Below, in pieces: positions 46,268 to 52,913 of a DNA stretch of 64,000 nt. The position numbers were made by a program, and so were the translations under genes. The stretch covers positions 62,001-126,000 of the forward strand of contig CAYMNB010000002.1 of assembly GCA_964391725.1 (NCBI GenBank). Reading direction: 5' to 3'. Numbering within the stretch: the first letter of the stretch is position 1; each line of letters begins with the position of its first letter. The notes below the pieces were generated by a model. That model was not told the DNA's origin and did no database searches. It saw nothing but the letters and a program-made list of their open reading frames with translations. The DNA is from SpSt-1165 sp964391725. GTDB lineage: Bacteria; Chloroflexota; Anaerolineae; Anaerolineales; Anaerolineaceae.

Positions 46268-48071
46268 TATCAATCTCCTTTTTCAAATCATCTTCGATCT
46301 TTGTTTGAATATTAAAGATCTCTCGATACAGCCCTTCCTGCTGTACCAATTCTTCATGGGTTCCGCTTTGAACAATGCGTTGTTTATCAAGTACGAGGAT
46401 TAAATCTGCATTGATGATGGACTGGATGCGATGAGCAATGATAAATGTGGTGCGGGTTTTCATCAAATGATTCAAGGCTTCACGGATATCTGCTTCGGTT
46501 TCTGTGTCAACAGACGAGGTCGAATCATCCATGATCAGTATCTTCGGGTTCTTCAACAATGTTCGCGCGATGGCGACGCGTTGTTTTTGTCCGCCAGAGA
46601 GGGTTACACCACGCTCACCAACCAGTGTATCGTATCCATGGGGAAATGTGAGGATGACATCATGGATTGCAGCTGCTTTGGCAGCCTCAATCATCTCTTC
46701 CTCAGTGACATCACGAGAAACCCCGTACCGAATGTTGTCGCGAATGGACCTCGAGAACAAAAATGGTTCTTGCTCAACGATTCCAATATTTTTTCGTAAA
46801 AACGAGCGCGGGTACCGGTTTAAATCCACGCCATCCAACGTAATTGAACCGTTGGTATATTCAAAAAAGCGCGGCAGGAGGTTCACCAGGGTGGTTTTAC
46901 CCGAACCAGTTGAGCCAATCAGTGCGATTGAGTGTCCTGCTTTTGCTTCGAAGGTGATGTCCTCAAGCACATGGTGACCATCTTCGTAGGAAAAAGTGAT
47001 GTTTTGAAAAGCCACTTTACCTTCAATCTGCTCAGGCATGTAATCGCCCTGTTCCAATGGCTCGCGGGCTACTTTCAAGATATCGCGAACGCGCTCGAAC
47101 GACACAAATCCACGGGACATATCTACGATCAAACGACCCAGGTTGCGCATAGGAAAGATAATCCAGAAGATCATGCCGGTGTATGCCAGATAGGAGCCAA
47201 TGGTGATTGTGCCGTTCAATGCCATCATGCCACCGATGTAGAATCCAGCCACGATCTGAATACTACAAATAATATCAGACACCGGCCAGAAGAATGCGTG
47301 CATGCGGTTGAGCTTCAAGCCCGCAGTATAGCGGTCTCGGTTGTTTTTTCCGAATTTATCGATTTCGTACTCTTCACGGGAGAAGGCTTTTACCACGCGC
47401 ACCCCTGCCAGATTTTCCTGGAGGGTGGTCGAAAGCGTGGCTTCTTTTTCCTGGTAAACTTCGTAAACCTTTGAAATTTTCTTGAAGAAGAATATGGAAA
47501 CAAGAATCACCACGGGGATGGCGATGATCGATAAACCTGCAAGGCGCCAGTTGAGCAATCCTATGGCGATAAAATTGACGATGAACAAGATTAACGTTCT
47601 GGCGATATCGATGACGTTGTTGCCAAGGAATAATCGCAGGGCATCGACATCTGAAGTGACACGCTGAATGAGCTCGCCCGTGTCCGTTTCATTGTGATAG
47701 GCGTAGGGCAGGTGTTGAAGATGATCAAACAAGAAATCACGCAATCGTTTGGTCAGGCCTTCAGAAATTTCAACGGTCCATTTGCCAGAGAAAAAACTGC
47801 CAATACCCCTGATCAACGTTAGCAGAACGAATGAAAGGGCAATCGGCAGAAGGCCAACAGTTGCTGTGCGGGCTGAAAGGTAGTCATCGATAAAATATTG
47901 GAGCAAGAAAAATTGAGCTGTGCTGCCCAGGGCAGAGATGCCAACCGCAATTGATGCCCCCAGATATTTCCAGCCATAAGATTTCACCATCGCGATAATG
48001 GCTGGCAGTTTCTTGTTTCCCAATACTTTGGCTAAATCAAATTGTTTTTCTTTATAGTTCGCTGCTAACAA
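46257..48071 (-). CDS. Heterodimeric ABC exporter subunit, degenerate Walker B
   Basis: 604 residues starting at TTG 48071, with AAAGGAG seven bases upstream. Six membrane segments are followed by the nucleotide-binding domain: Walker A GSTGSGKTTL, canonical signature LSGGQ, and Walker B LIMDDSTSSVD in which Asp replaces the catalytic Glu. Together with the partner (Glu present, signature LSVGQ) the pair has one consensus and one degenerate ATP site. That is the arrangement of TM287/288, BmrCD and LmrCD. It is the first gene after a leader carrying a 25-codon ORF and an intrinsic terminator. Confidence 0.93.
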   Translation of the reverse strand: MLAANYKEKQFDLAKVLGNKKLPAIIAMVKSYGWKYLGASIAVGISALGSTAQFFLLQYFIDDYLSARTATVGLLPIALSFVLLTLIRGIGSFFSGKWTVEISEGLTKRLRDFLFDHLQHLPYAYHNETDTGELIQRVTSDVDALRLFLGNNVIDIARTLILFIVNFIAIGLLNWRLAGLSIIAIPVVILVSIFFFKKISKVYEVYQEKEATLSTTLQENLAGVRVVKAFSREEYEIDKFGKNNRDRYTAGLKLNRMHAFFWPVSDIICSIQIVAGFYIGGMMALNGTITIGSYLAYTGMIFWIIFPMRNLGRLIVDMSRGFVSFERVRDILKVAREPLEQGDYMPEQIEGKVAFQNITFSYEDGHHVLEDITFEAKAGHSIALIGSTGSGKTTLVNLLPRFFEYTNGSITLDGVDLNRYPRSFLRKNIGIVEQEPFLFSRSIRDNIRYGVSRDVTEEEMIEAAKAAAIHDVILTFPHGYDTLVGERGVTLSGGQKQRVAIARTLLKNPKILIMDDSTSSVDTETEADIREALNHLMKTRTTFIIAHRIQSIINADLILVLDKQRIVQSGTHEELVQQEGLYREIFNIQTKIEDDLKKEIDSVN

Positions 48072-48130
48072 CTTTTTTCTCCTTTGTTAAAAAACTTCCT
48101 TCTTTTCTTCCTGACTGCGATTGTTGTTGT

Positions 48131-48180
48131 GACAAAAAAAACCGCGGGATGTTGACTGCACCCACGGAATTATTTTTGTC
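48131..48180 (-). terminator. Attenuator terminator upstream of the ABC exporter
   Basis: On the minus strand CCGTGGG (48167-48161) pairs with CCCGCGG (48148-48142), seven base pairs including one G-T, with a 12-base loop and an eight-T run at 48141-48134. Outer GACAAAAA and TTTTTGTC can extend the stem. It lies between the leader ORF and the first exporter gene, so transcription has to pass it to reach the operon. Confidence 0.8.
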
Positions 48181-48188
48181 GATGGTTG

Positions 48189-48212
48189 AAGGTTCCGTTA
48201 CCTCGGAACCTT
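48189..48212 (-). other. Leader hairpin overlapping the leader-ORF stop codon
   Basis: Perfect nine-base stem AAGGTTCCG (48212-48204) / CGGAACCTT (48197-48189) with loop AGGTAA. The 5' arm is leader codons 22-24 (Lys-Val-Pro) and the loop is the final Arg codon plus stop. Bases ACGGAA (48198-48193) are also complementary to TTCCGT (48169-48164) in the terminator 5' arm, so this hairpin and an antiterminator exclude each other. Confidence 0.75.
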
Positions 48213-48275
48213 TCTTTCCAGGAGGCGCAATGCTTGGCAGCCAAATCTATCATGTTTTGATGCATTGATATTCAC
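48198..48275 (-). CDS. Putative 25-codon attenuator leader peptide
   Basis: GTG start at 48275 preceded by a perfect GGAGG (48287-48283) at seven-base spacing. The peptide is 25 residues: MNINASKHDR, then FGCQA, then LRLLERKVPR, followed by TAA. It is basic at the C-terminus. It begins about 32 bases after the predicted transcription start and ends inside the loop of the leader hairpin. Its placement, ribosome site and stop position relative to two competing structures are what support it. It is too short for ordinary ORF finding and the reading frame has no conserved protein match that I know of. Bases 48287-48278 can also pair with 48232-48221, so the ribosome site may be partly masked until translation begins. 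Confidence 0.65.
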   Translation of the reverse strand: MNINASKHDRFGCQALRLLERKVPR

Positions 48276-48313
48276 AACATTGCCTCCACTTCAATTTCCT
48301 TCAATCCACCAAG

Positions 48314-48342
48314 AGTTTACATGTTTTTCATAAGCAGGTCAA
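48314..48342 (-). promoter_or_regulatory. Sigma-70-type promoter of the ABC exporter leader
   Basis: TTGACC at 48342-48337, a 17-base spacer and TAAACT at 48319-48314 on the minus strand. Transcription should begin near 48307, giving a leader of about 236 bases before the TTG of the first ABC gene. The 343-base gap between the ABC and TPR-like genes (48072-48414) is fully used by this leader and the divergent promoter. Confidence 0.75.
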
Positions 48343-48401
48343 GCACAAACATTGTATTGGTTTAGTGCGGATATCGTAGTTTTTCATTTTTCATTATCAA
48401 G

Positions 48402-48407
48402 TATAAT
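48402..48407 (+). promoter_or_regulatory. -10 element for a leaderless mRNA of the TPR-like gene
   Basis: TATAAT ends seven bases before ATG 48415, so transcription would start at or within a base of the start codon. There is no room for a ribosome site. The -35 region is A/T-rich without a good TTGACA match. Confidence 0.6.
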
Positions 48408-48414
48408 GTGAGTC

Positions 48415-49497
48415 ATGACAGAACTGCAAACACCCGAAACAATACAACCTGCAAAAGAGAAAAAACGACTCTTCCGTATCATCCTTTTTGGATTGGTTGC
48501 AGTTTTACTTCTCTCTCTACTTGGCATTTACCTGGGGTATCGCCAGGGTATCAATATACGCATGGCGAAACAACTCGAACAAGAAATTATCGCCGCCACT
48601 GCTCAGTTTCAATTGGGGGTAATTGACCTAGAGAATGAGCAATTTGAGATTGCGAAAAAGCGTTTTGAATATGTGATCAAGGTTGATCCTAACTTCCCAG
48701 GTGTTGGGGAGAAACTTCAAGAAGCGTTGATTGGACTGGCGGTTTCGGAGAGCAAAGAACCAACACCATTCATTGCTGCGTTGCCGACCGAGACGCCGAC
48801 CGCTGAGGTAAAGGTTACTCCCACGTTTGACCCACAGGTCAGAGATGGTTTGTATTTAGATGCCCAAAGACTGATAGCTGAAGAGAGTTGGGACGAAGCT
48901 ATACCATTGCTTGATAAACTGCGCCTGGAGTACCCTGATTATTTGCCTTTGAAGGTTGATGGTATGTATTACATCGCTTACCGCAACAATGGTGTCAAGA
49001 AGATTTTATTTGATGGCAATTTAGAAGGCGGTATCTATGACCTGTCAATAGCCAGCAGATTTGGACCCCTGGATTGGGAATCAGATAGTTATCGATCCTT
49101 TGCCCGGTTTTACATTACAGGTGCGGCTTTTTGGGAAGTAGATTGGCTGCAAAGTATATATTACTTTGGGTTGGTGTATGAAGCGCTGCCGAACCTGCGG
49201 GATGGGTCGAATTTTACTACTGTCAGACGGTACGCGGTTGCCAACATGTCTTATGGAGATCTGTTGGTTGCAACCGGTGAATCTTGTGCGTCGATTGACT
49301 ATTATCAGGTCGCTTATGATCTTGTACCTACCGAAGAGGGTTTGGCGGATAAAATGGAAGAAGCCCGAAACAAATGTGAGGCGGGTGAACCGGTGATTGA
49401 AAATACCCCAACGCCAGAAGAAGAAATTGAGGACGAACCAATCGAAGAGGAAGAAGACCCCGGTGGTGGTGGAGAAGAGGAAGAACCAACGCCTTAA
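48415..49497 (+). CDS. Membrane-anchored TPR-like protein
   Basis: 360 residues. A cytoplasmic start is followed by one membrane segment at about 22-42 (LFGLVAVLLLSLLGIYLGY), then helical TPR-like repeats (FQLGVIDLENEQFEIAKKRFEYVI and LYLDAQRLIAEESWDEAIPL). A Thr/Pro linker lies near residue 125. The C-terminal tail is a Glu/Pro/Gly-rich stretch (about residues 325-360). The protein is probably exposed on the outer face of the membrane. No specific function is recognised. Its mRNA appears leaderless. The stop abuts the rimO stop. Confidence 0.7.
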   Translation: MTELQTPETIQPAKEKKRLFRIILFGLVAVLLLSLLGIYLGYRQGINIRMAKQLEQEIIAATAQFQLGVIDLENEQFEIAKKRFEYVIKVDPNFPGVGEKLQEALIGLAVSESKEPTPFIAALPTETPTAEVKVTPTFDPQVRDGLYLDAQRLIAEESWDEAIPLLDKLRLEYPDYLPLKVDGMYYIAYRNNGVKKILFDGNLEGGIYDLSIASRFGPLDWESDSYRSFARFYITGAAFWEVDWLQSIYYFGLVYEALPNLRDGSNFTTVRRYAVANMSYGDLLVATGESCASIDYYQVAYDLVPTEEGLADKMEEARNKCEAGEPVIENTPTPEEEIEDEPIEEEEDPGGGGEEEEPTP

Positions 49498-50805
49498 TCA
49501 GGCGGGGCTTCCAATCAGGTCGTATTCCAACGCTTCTGTGATAATGGTTTCCACGAATTCTCCGACAGGATGAACACCATCTACAAAAACCAGTCCATCA
49601 ATTTCGGGGGCATCGCGGTAAGAACGGCCGATTGATACTTTTTCATTGTGGTCTACCCCTTCAATCAATACTGGCAGCCTCATACCCACACAGGACTGGT
49701 TCTTCTGTAATGAAATTTCCTGCTGGAGACGCATCAAGATATCCAACCGCTCTAATTTTGTCTCCATTGGGATTGGATCGCCAAGAGGAGCGCTGGGGGT
49801 GTTGTCCTCATAAGAGAATGGGAAAACGCCTACACGATCAAACCGAATTTCTTCTAAGAAAGTCAGCAGATTTGCAAATTCTTTCTCTCCTTCGGTTGGG
49901 TAGCCAACGATGAAGGTAGTGCGCAAGGTGATGTCTGGGATGGCTTCACGCAGTTGCAGGAGTTGATCTTTTGTGCGGCTGATGTCGGAAGGCCGTTGCA
50001 TGCTGCGGAGAACTGACGGATCAGCATGCTGTAGAGGGATATCGAGGTAATTCAAAAAGCGCGGTTCGGTCTTCATCAAATCGATAAATGACGGGTTTAA
50101 AACGCCGGGAAAGGTGTAGAGCAGGCGCAGCCATGGAATTTGAGGCACTCGTTGGATTAAGTCTTTGATCAAATTAACAATGCCATAGTGTGGATTGATA
50201 TCTTTGCCATATTCTGATGTATCCTGGGCAATTAACACCAATTCTTTGACATTTGCTGATGCTAATAGGCTGGCATCCGCAAAGATCTGTTCAGGTGGTC
50301 TGCTGCGCAGTGTCCCTTTGATGAAAGGAATTGAACAAAACGCACATTGCCGCCGGCACCCGTAAGAAATCTCCAAATAAGCACTGCCGCCTTGTTTGGC
50401 AACGCGTGGCGTCTGGACTTCAGAGGGCAGATGGTATTCGGCATGATACCCATGTTTGTCCCAAAATTGGGTTAATTGCTGCGGGATCGTGTGCCATTGT
50501 TGAGAGCCGATGACAATGTCGACTGCCGGGACTTTTTCTTTGATGGCATCCGAAAAGAGTTGTGCCATGCAACCGGCTGCCACAAGCACCTGGCCTTTTT
50601 GTTTCGACTGGGCAAGTTCAGAGAGCACTTCTATCGATTCCTGGCGAGCAGGATTTATAAAACCACAGGTGTTTACCAAAAGCAAATCGGCCTTGCTTGC
50701 CTTTTCCTGTGCCCGCATTCCCATCTGGTTTAACAACAAGGCGATCGCCTCAGAATCAACGGTATTTTTGGCGCAACCCAAAGAGATAAGGTGGTAGGTT
50801 TTCAT
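49498..50805 (-). CDS. rimO: Ribosomal protein S12 methylthiotransferase RimO
   Basis: 435 residues. The N-terminal UPF0004 domain begins LISLGCAKNTVDSE and has VNTCGFI and AAGCMAQ, giving the three cysteines of the auxiliary cluster. The radical-SAM motif is CRRQCAFC (C-x3-C-x2-C) before KGTLRSRPPEQI, and a TRAM domain ends the protein. RimO adds a methylthio group to an Asp of ribosomal protein S12. RSRPPEQI and SEYGKDI separate it from MiaB. The ATG overlaps the stop of the RodZ-like gene by 4 bases. Confidence 0.95.
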   Translation of the reverse strand: MKTYHLISLGCAKNTVDSEAIALLLNQMGMRAQEKASKADLLLVNTCGFINPARQESIEVLSELAQSKQKGQVLVAAGCMAQLFSDAIKEKVPAVDIVIGSQQWHTIPQQLTQFWDKHGYHAEYHLPSEVQTPRVAKQGGSAYLEISYGCRRQCAFCSIPFIKGTLRSRPPEQIFADASLLASANVKELVLIAQDTSEYGKDINPHYGIVNLIKDLIQRVPQIPWLRLLYTFPGVLNPSFIDLMKTEPRFLNYLDIPLQHADPSVLRSMQRPSDISRTKDQLLQLREAIPDITLRTTFIVGYPTEGEKEFANLLTFLEEIRFDRVGVFPFSYEDNTPSAPLGDPIPMETKLERLDILMRLQQEISLQKNQSCVGMRLPVLIEGVDHNEKVSIGRSYRDAPEIDGLVFVDGVHPVGEFVETIITEALEYDLIGSPA

Positions 50806-52034
50806 TCTACAGGCTCCGGTGTGGCGGTAGGTGTGGCAGTGATCTGTGGTGTATTGGTTATGGTCGGGGTTTGGGTTGGCAGAGGCGTGGGCGTGATGAT
50901 TGTGTCTGGCTGGAAGGTGATATCGAGGATTTCACCAACCAGACCCATTCTGCCCAATTGGGTAGTTTGGTTATCCTGAATCAGGGTGATATCAAATGCG
51001 GATGCGTTGCCGGTCACAACCGAAATTTCTCGATCTCCGAAAAACTCGTAGATATTACCGGGCAGTACACGGCCTTCAAAAACGATTTCATCATCTGCGA
51101 TAACGCGAAGATATGCACGCTGGTTGGCGACCATCTGGACAATGAGACGAGATGATTGCGGGGGCTGTTCACCTTCTTGCGGGAGGATCACCGGCAGCGT
51201 TGCAGTTGGCACCTGAATTAGCAACTCAGTGTTCTCAGTATTATCACCTTCCTCCTCGATGGAGAGGGGAGTTTCTTCGGGCATTGAGTCATCTGTAGAT
51301 AAGGCTTCGAGTGTGGCAAACGCAGTAATATCTGAACGGGTTTGCATGATTTGGCGTATGCTGAGAAATCCAATAAAAAGGATGATAGCGATTAATATAA
51401 AACCAATGACCAAGTCTGGTGTGATAAACTGTTTGGCGCCATCTACTTTGCGCGCTGCGCGTTTTTTCTTCTCTGTTGGTGAAACTCCCTCAGCCTGCTT
51501 TTGGATCAAGAGATCCGAATATAACCCCAGAACTTCATCGCGATCCAACCCAAGATAATCAGTATAACGCTCGATCATTCCTTTCGCCTGGGAGGCTGGC
51601 GGTAGTTGTGCCATATTTTCTTGCTCTATCGCCGCAAGGTAGGTTGGGTTGATACGCAATTCATTGTGAACATCATCGAATTCTTTGCCAAGTTGCTGGC
51701 GTTTCTCAACAAAAAGCTTTCCAAAACGGCCAGAAGTGGAAGGCTCCAAATCTTCGCCTCCAGTTGCTAAGTCCGGTTGATCAATCTCGCTGTCGACCGG
51801 GGTTGGCGCCTTTTCATTGATATGATCAGCGGGCATCAGTGTGATATCCAGAAATTCGGCATACAACCTGAGAAACCCCTTTGCCTGGATGTCTGAGGGG
51901 ATTTGGGCAGGTTCATCACTCTCCAGGGCAAGCAAATATCGTTCACGGATATGCAGTTCTTCTGCCACCTGCTGAATGGTGATGCCCTTTTTTTCACGGG
52001 CTGTTCTTAGTTGAAGTCCAGTTGTTTCAGTCAT
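50802..52034 (-). CDS. RodZ-like protein with two HTH domains
   Basis: 410 residues from ATG 52034; a GTG at 52049 is also possible, and neither has a clear ribosome site. The first HTH_25 domain starts LRTAREKKGITIQQVAEEL and includes IRERYLLALE; the second starts near KRQQLGKEFDDVHNELR with PTYLAAIEQE. One membrane segment at about 214-235 follows, then an extracytoplasmic domain with the DUF4115-like core (RLIVQMVANQRAYLRV, VFEGRVLPGNIYEFFGDREI) and a Thr/Pro tail. RodZ links MreB to the envelope in rod shape control. The tandem HTH is unusual, since RodZ normally has one. An MreB-like gene lies 3 kb away on the plus strand. Confidence 0.82.
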   Translation of the reverse strand: MTETTGLQLRTAREKKGITIQQVAEELHIRERYLLALESDEPAQIPSDIQAKGFLRLYAEFLDITLMPADHINEKAPTPVDSEIDQPDLATGGEDLEPSTSGRFGKLFVEKRQQLGKEFDDVHNELRINPTYLAAIEQENMAQLPPASQAKGMIERYTDYLGLDRDEVLGLYSDLLIQKQAEGVSPTEKKKRAARKVDGAKQFITPDLVIGFILIAIILFIGFLSIRQIMQTRSDITAFATLEALSTDDSMPEETPLSIEEEGDNTENTELLIQVPTATLPVILPQEGEQPPQSSRLIVQMVANQRAYLRVIADDEIVFEGRVLPGNIYEFFGDREISVVTGNASAFDITLIQDNQTTQLGRMGLVGEILDITFQPDTIITPTPLPTQTPTITNTPQITATPTATPEPVE

Positions 52035-52068
52035 TTTACTTGTTTGCACACCGCTTTTTTCTTAGTGA

Positions 52069-52074
52069 TTATAA
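52069..52074 (-). promoter_or_regulatory. Candidate -10 for the rodZ-rimO unit
   Basis: TATAAT on the minus strand, about 34 bases upstream of the chosen ATG at 52034. It lies between that start and the rplI terminator. No clear -35 is seen. Confidence 0.4.
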
Positions 52075-52095
52075 ACTATAGGCGCAATAAGATGA

Positions 52096-52128
52096 AAAAA
52101 GCCTGGGAATATCAATCTCAGGCTTTTT
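52096..52128 (-). terminator. Intrinsic terminator after rplI
   Basis: Stem AAAAAGCCTG / CAGGCTTTTT with three further weak pairs toward the loop, and a T run on the minus strand. It lies 25 bases after the rplI stop. Confidence 0.85.
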
Positions 52129-52153
52129 GTTTACGATTTAGGCGTTCGGAAGT

Positions 52154-52756
52154 TTATTCCTCTTCCTCATCACTTTCATCTTCGATCAAGGACTCGTCAA
52201 GGTCAATGATCTCTTCATCAAAAATTTCAACGTATTCGACTTCCTGTTCTTCTGCGCCTGGAATTTCTTCACCAGCCTCGTAGAGTGCTTTGATGGTGTC
52301 AAGTGAGTCACCCTCACGATAGACCACGACAGTAATTTCAGGGATCAGATCCATCGTCAAACGAACTTCGGCTTTGTGTTCACCCAATGAACGAATCGGC
52401 TGGGTTTCGATGTGGCGATGATCAACGATCTCAGCCCCCAGCTTCTTGTTCAGCTTTTCACCGATCATGTGGGTGGTGATGGAGCCATAGAGTTTGCCGG
52501 TTTCACCAGCTTTGGCAGCAAAGTAAAGGACAACCCCCTCAATTTGCCGAAAAACGCCTTCCATCTGTTTATTGAGAATGGCGCGTTCCCGCTCTGCTTC
52601 TTCGCGGATGGCGTCAGCTTTGGTCAAAGCTTTTGCGGTTGCCAGTTCTGCCAAACCTTGCGGGAGGAGGAAATTGCGGCCATAGCCATTGGCGACTTTT
52701 TTCACTTCCCCTGCGCGCCCCAACTTGTATACATCTTTTAATAACAATACTTTCAT
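52154..52756 (-). CDS. rplI: 50S ribosomal protein L9 with acidic C-terminal extension
   Basis: 200 residues from ATG 52756 (MKVLLLKDVYKLGRAGEV), with AAAGGG upstream; the frame extends further back but without a ribosome site. The N-terminal RNA-binding domain has GYGRNFLLPQGLAELAT, and the long helix and C domain contain KLYGSITTHMIGEKLNKK and PIRSLGEHKAEVRL. Ordinary L9 ends near residue 148-150; here about 50 further residues follow, very rich in Glu and Asp and ending DESDEEEE. The extension has no recognised domain and could be disordered. Confidence 0.95.
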   Translation of the reverse strand: MKVLLLKDVYKLGRAGEVKKVANGYGRNFLLPQGLAELATAKALTKADAIREEAERERAILNKQMEGVFRQIEGVVLYFAAKAGETGKLYGSITTHMIGEKLNKKLGAEIVDHRHIETQPIRSLGEHKAEVRLTMDLIPEITVVVYREGDSLDTIKALYEAGEEIPGAEEQEVEYVEIFDEEIIDLDESLIEDESDEEEE

Positions 52757-52815
52757 TTTCAAGCCCTTTCTGAATTTTATTTTTCCACGAAGGGTACTAC
52801 GTGGACAGCAGAAGG

Positions 52816-52844
52816 ATTTTACCAACCATACCCGTATAAGTCAA
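52816..52844 (-). promoter_or_regulatory. Sigma-70-type promoter for rplI
   Basis: TTGACT at 52844-52839, a 17-base spacer and TAAAAT at 52821-52816 on the minus strand. Transcription would begin near 52809, about 50 bases before the rplI ATG. Confidence 0.65.
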
Positions 52845-52869
52845 CAAGAATACCGCCTTTAAGGTATAC
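52841..52869 (+). promoter_or_regulatory. Weak candidate promoter for methylmalonyl-CoA mutase
   Basis: TCAACA at 52841-52846, a 17-base spacer and TATACT at 52864-52869. The -35 is poor and overlaps the rplI -35 on the other strand, so the two promoters would compete. Confidence 0.3.
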
Positions 52870-52913
52870 TTTTTTCATCCAATGAGAATTGATAATATAT
52901 TGAAAGGACTGCC

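Noticed and set aside
48131..48180. This hairpin as an ordinary terminator of an upstream gene
   Set aside because: On the minus strand no gene ends upstream of it before the exporter; the only transcript reaching it is the exporter leader.
48134..48307. A known riboswitch or T-box in the ABC leader
   Set aside because: I looked for the T-box core and for TPP, SAM-I, guanidine-I and cobalamin signatures and found none. The leader ORF explains the layout better, though a covariance-model search was not possible.
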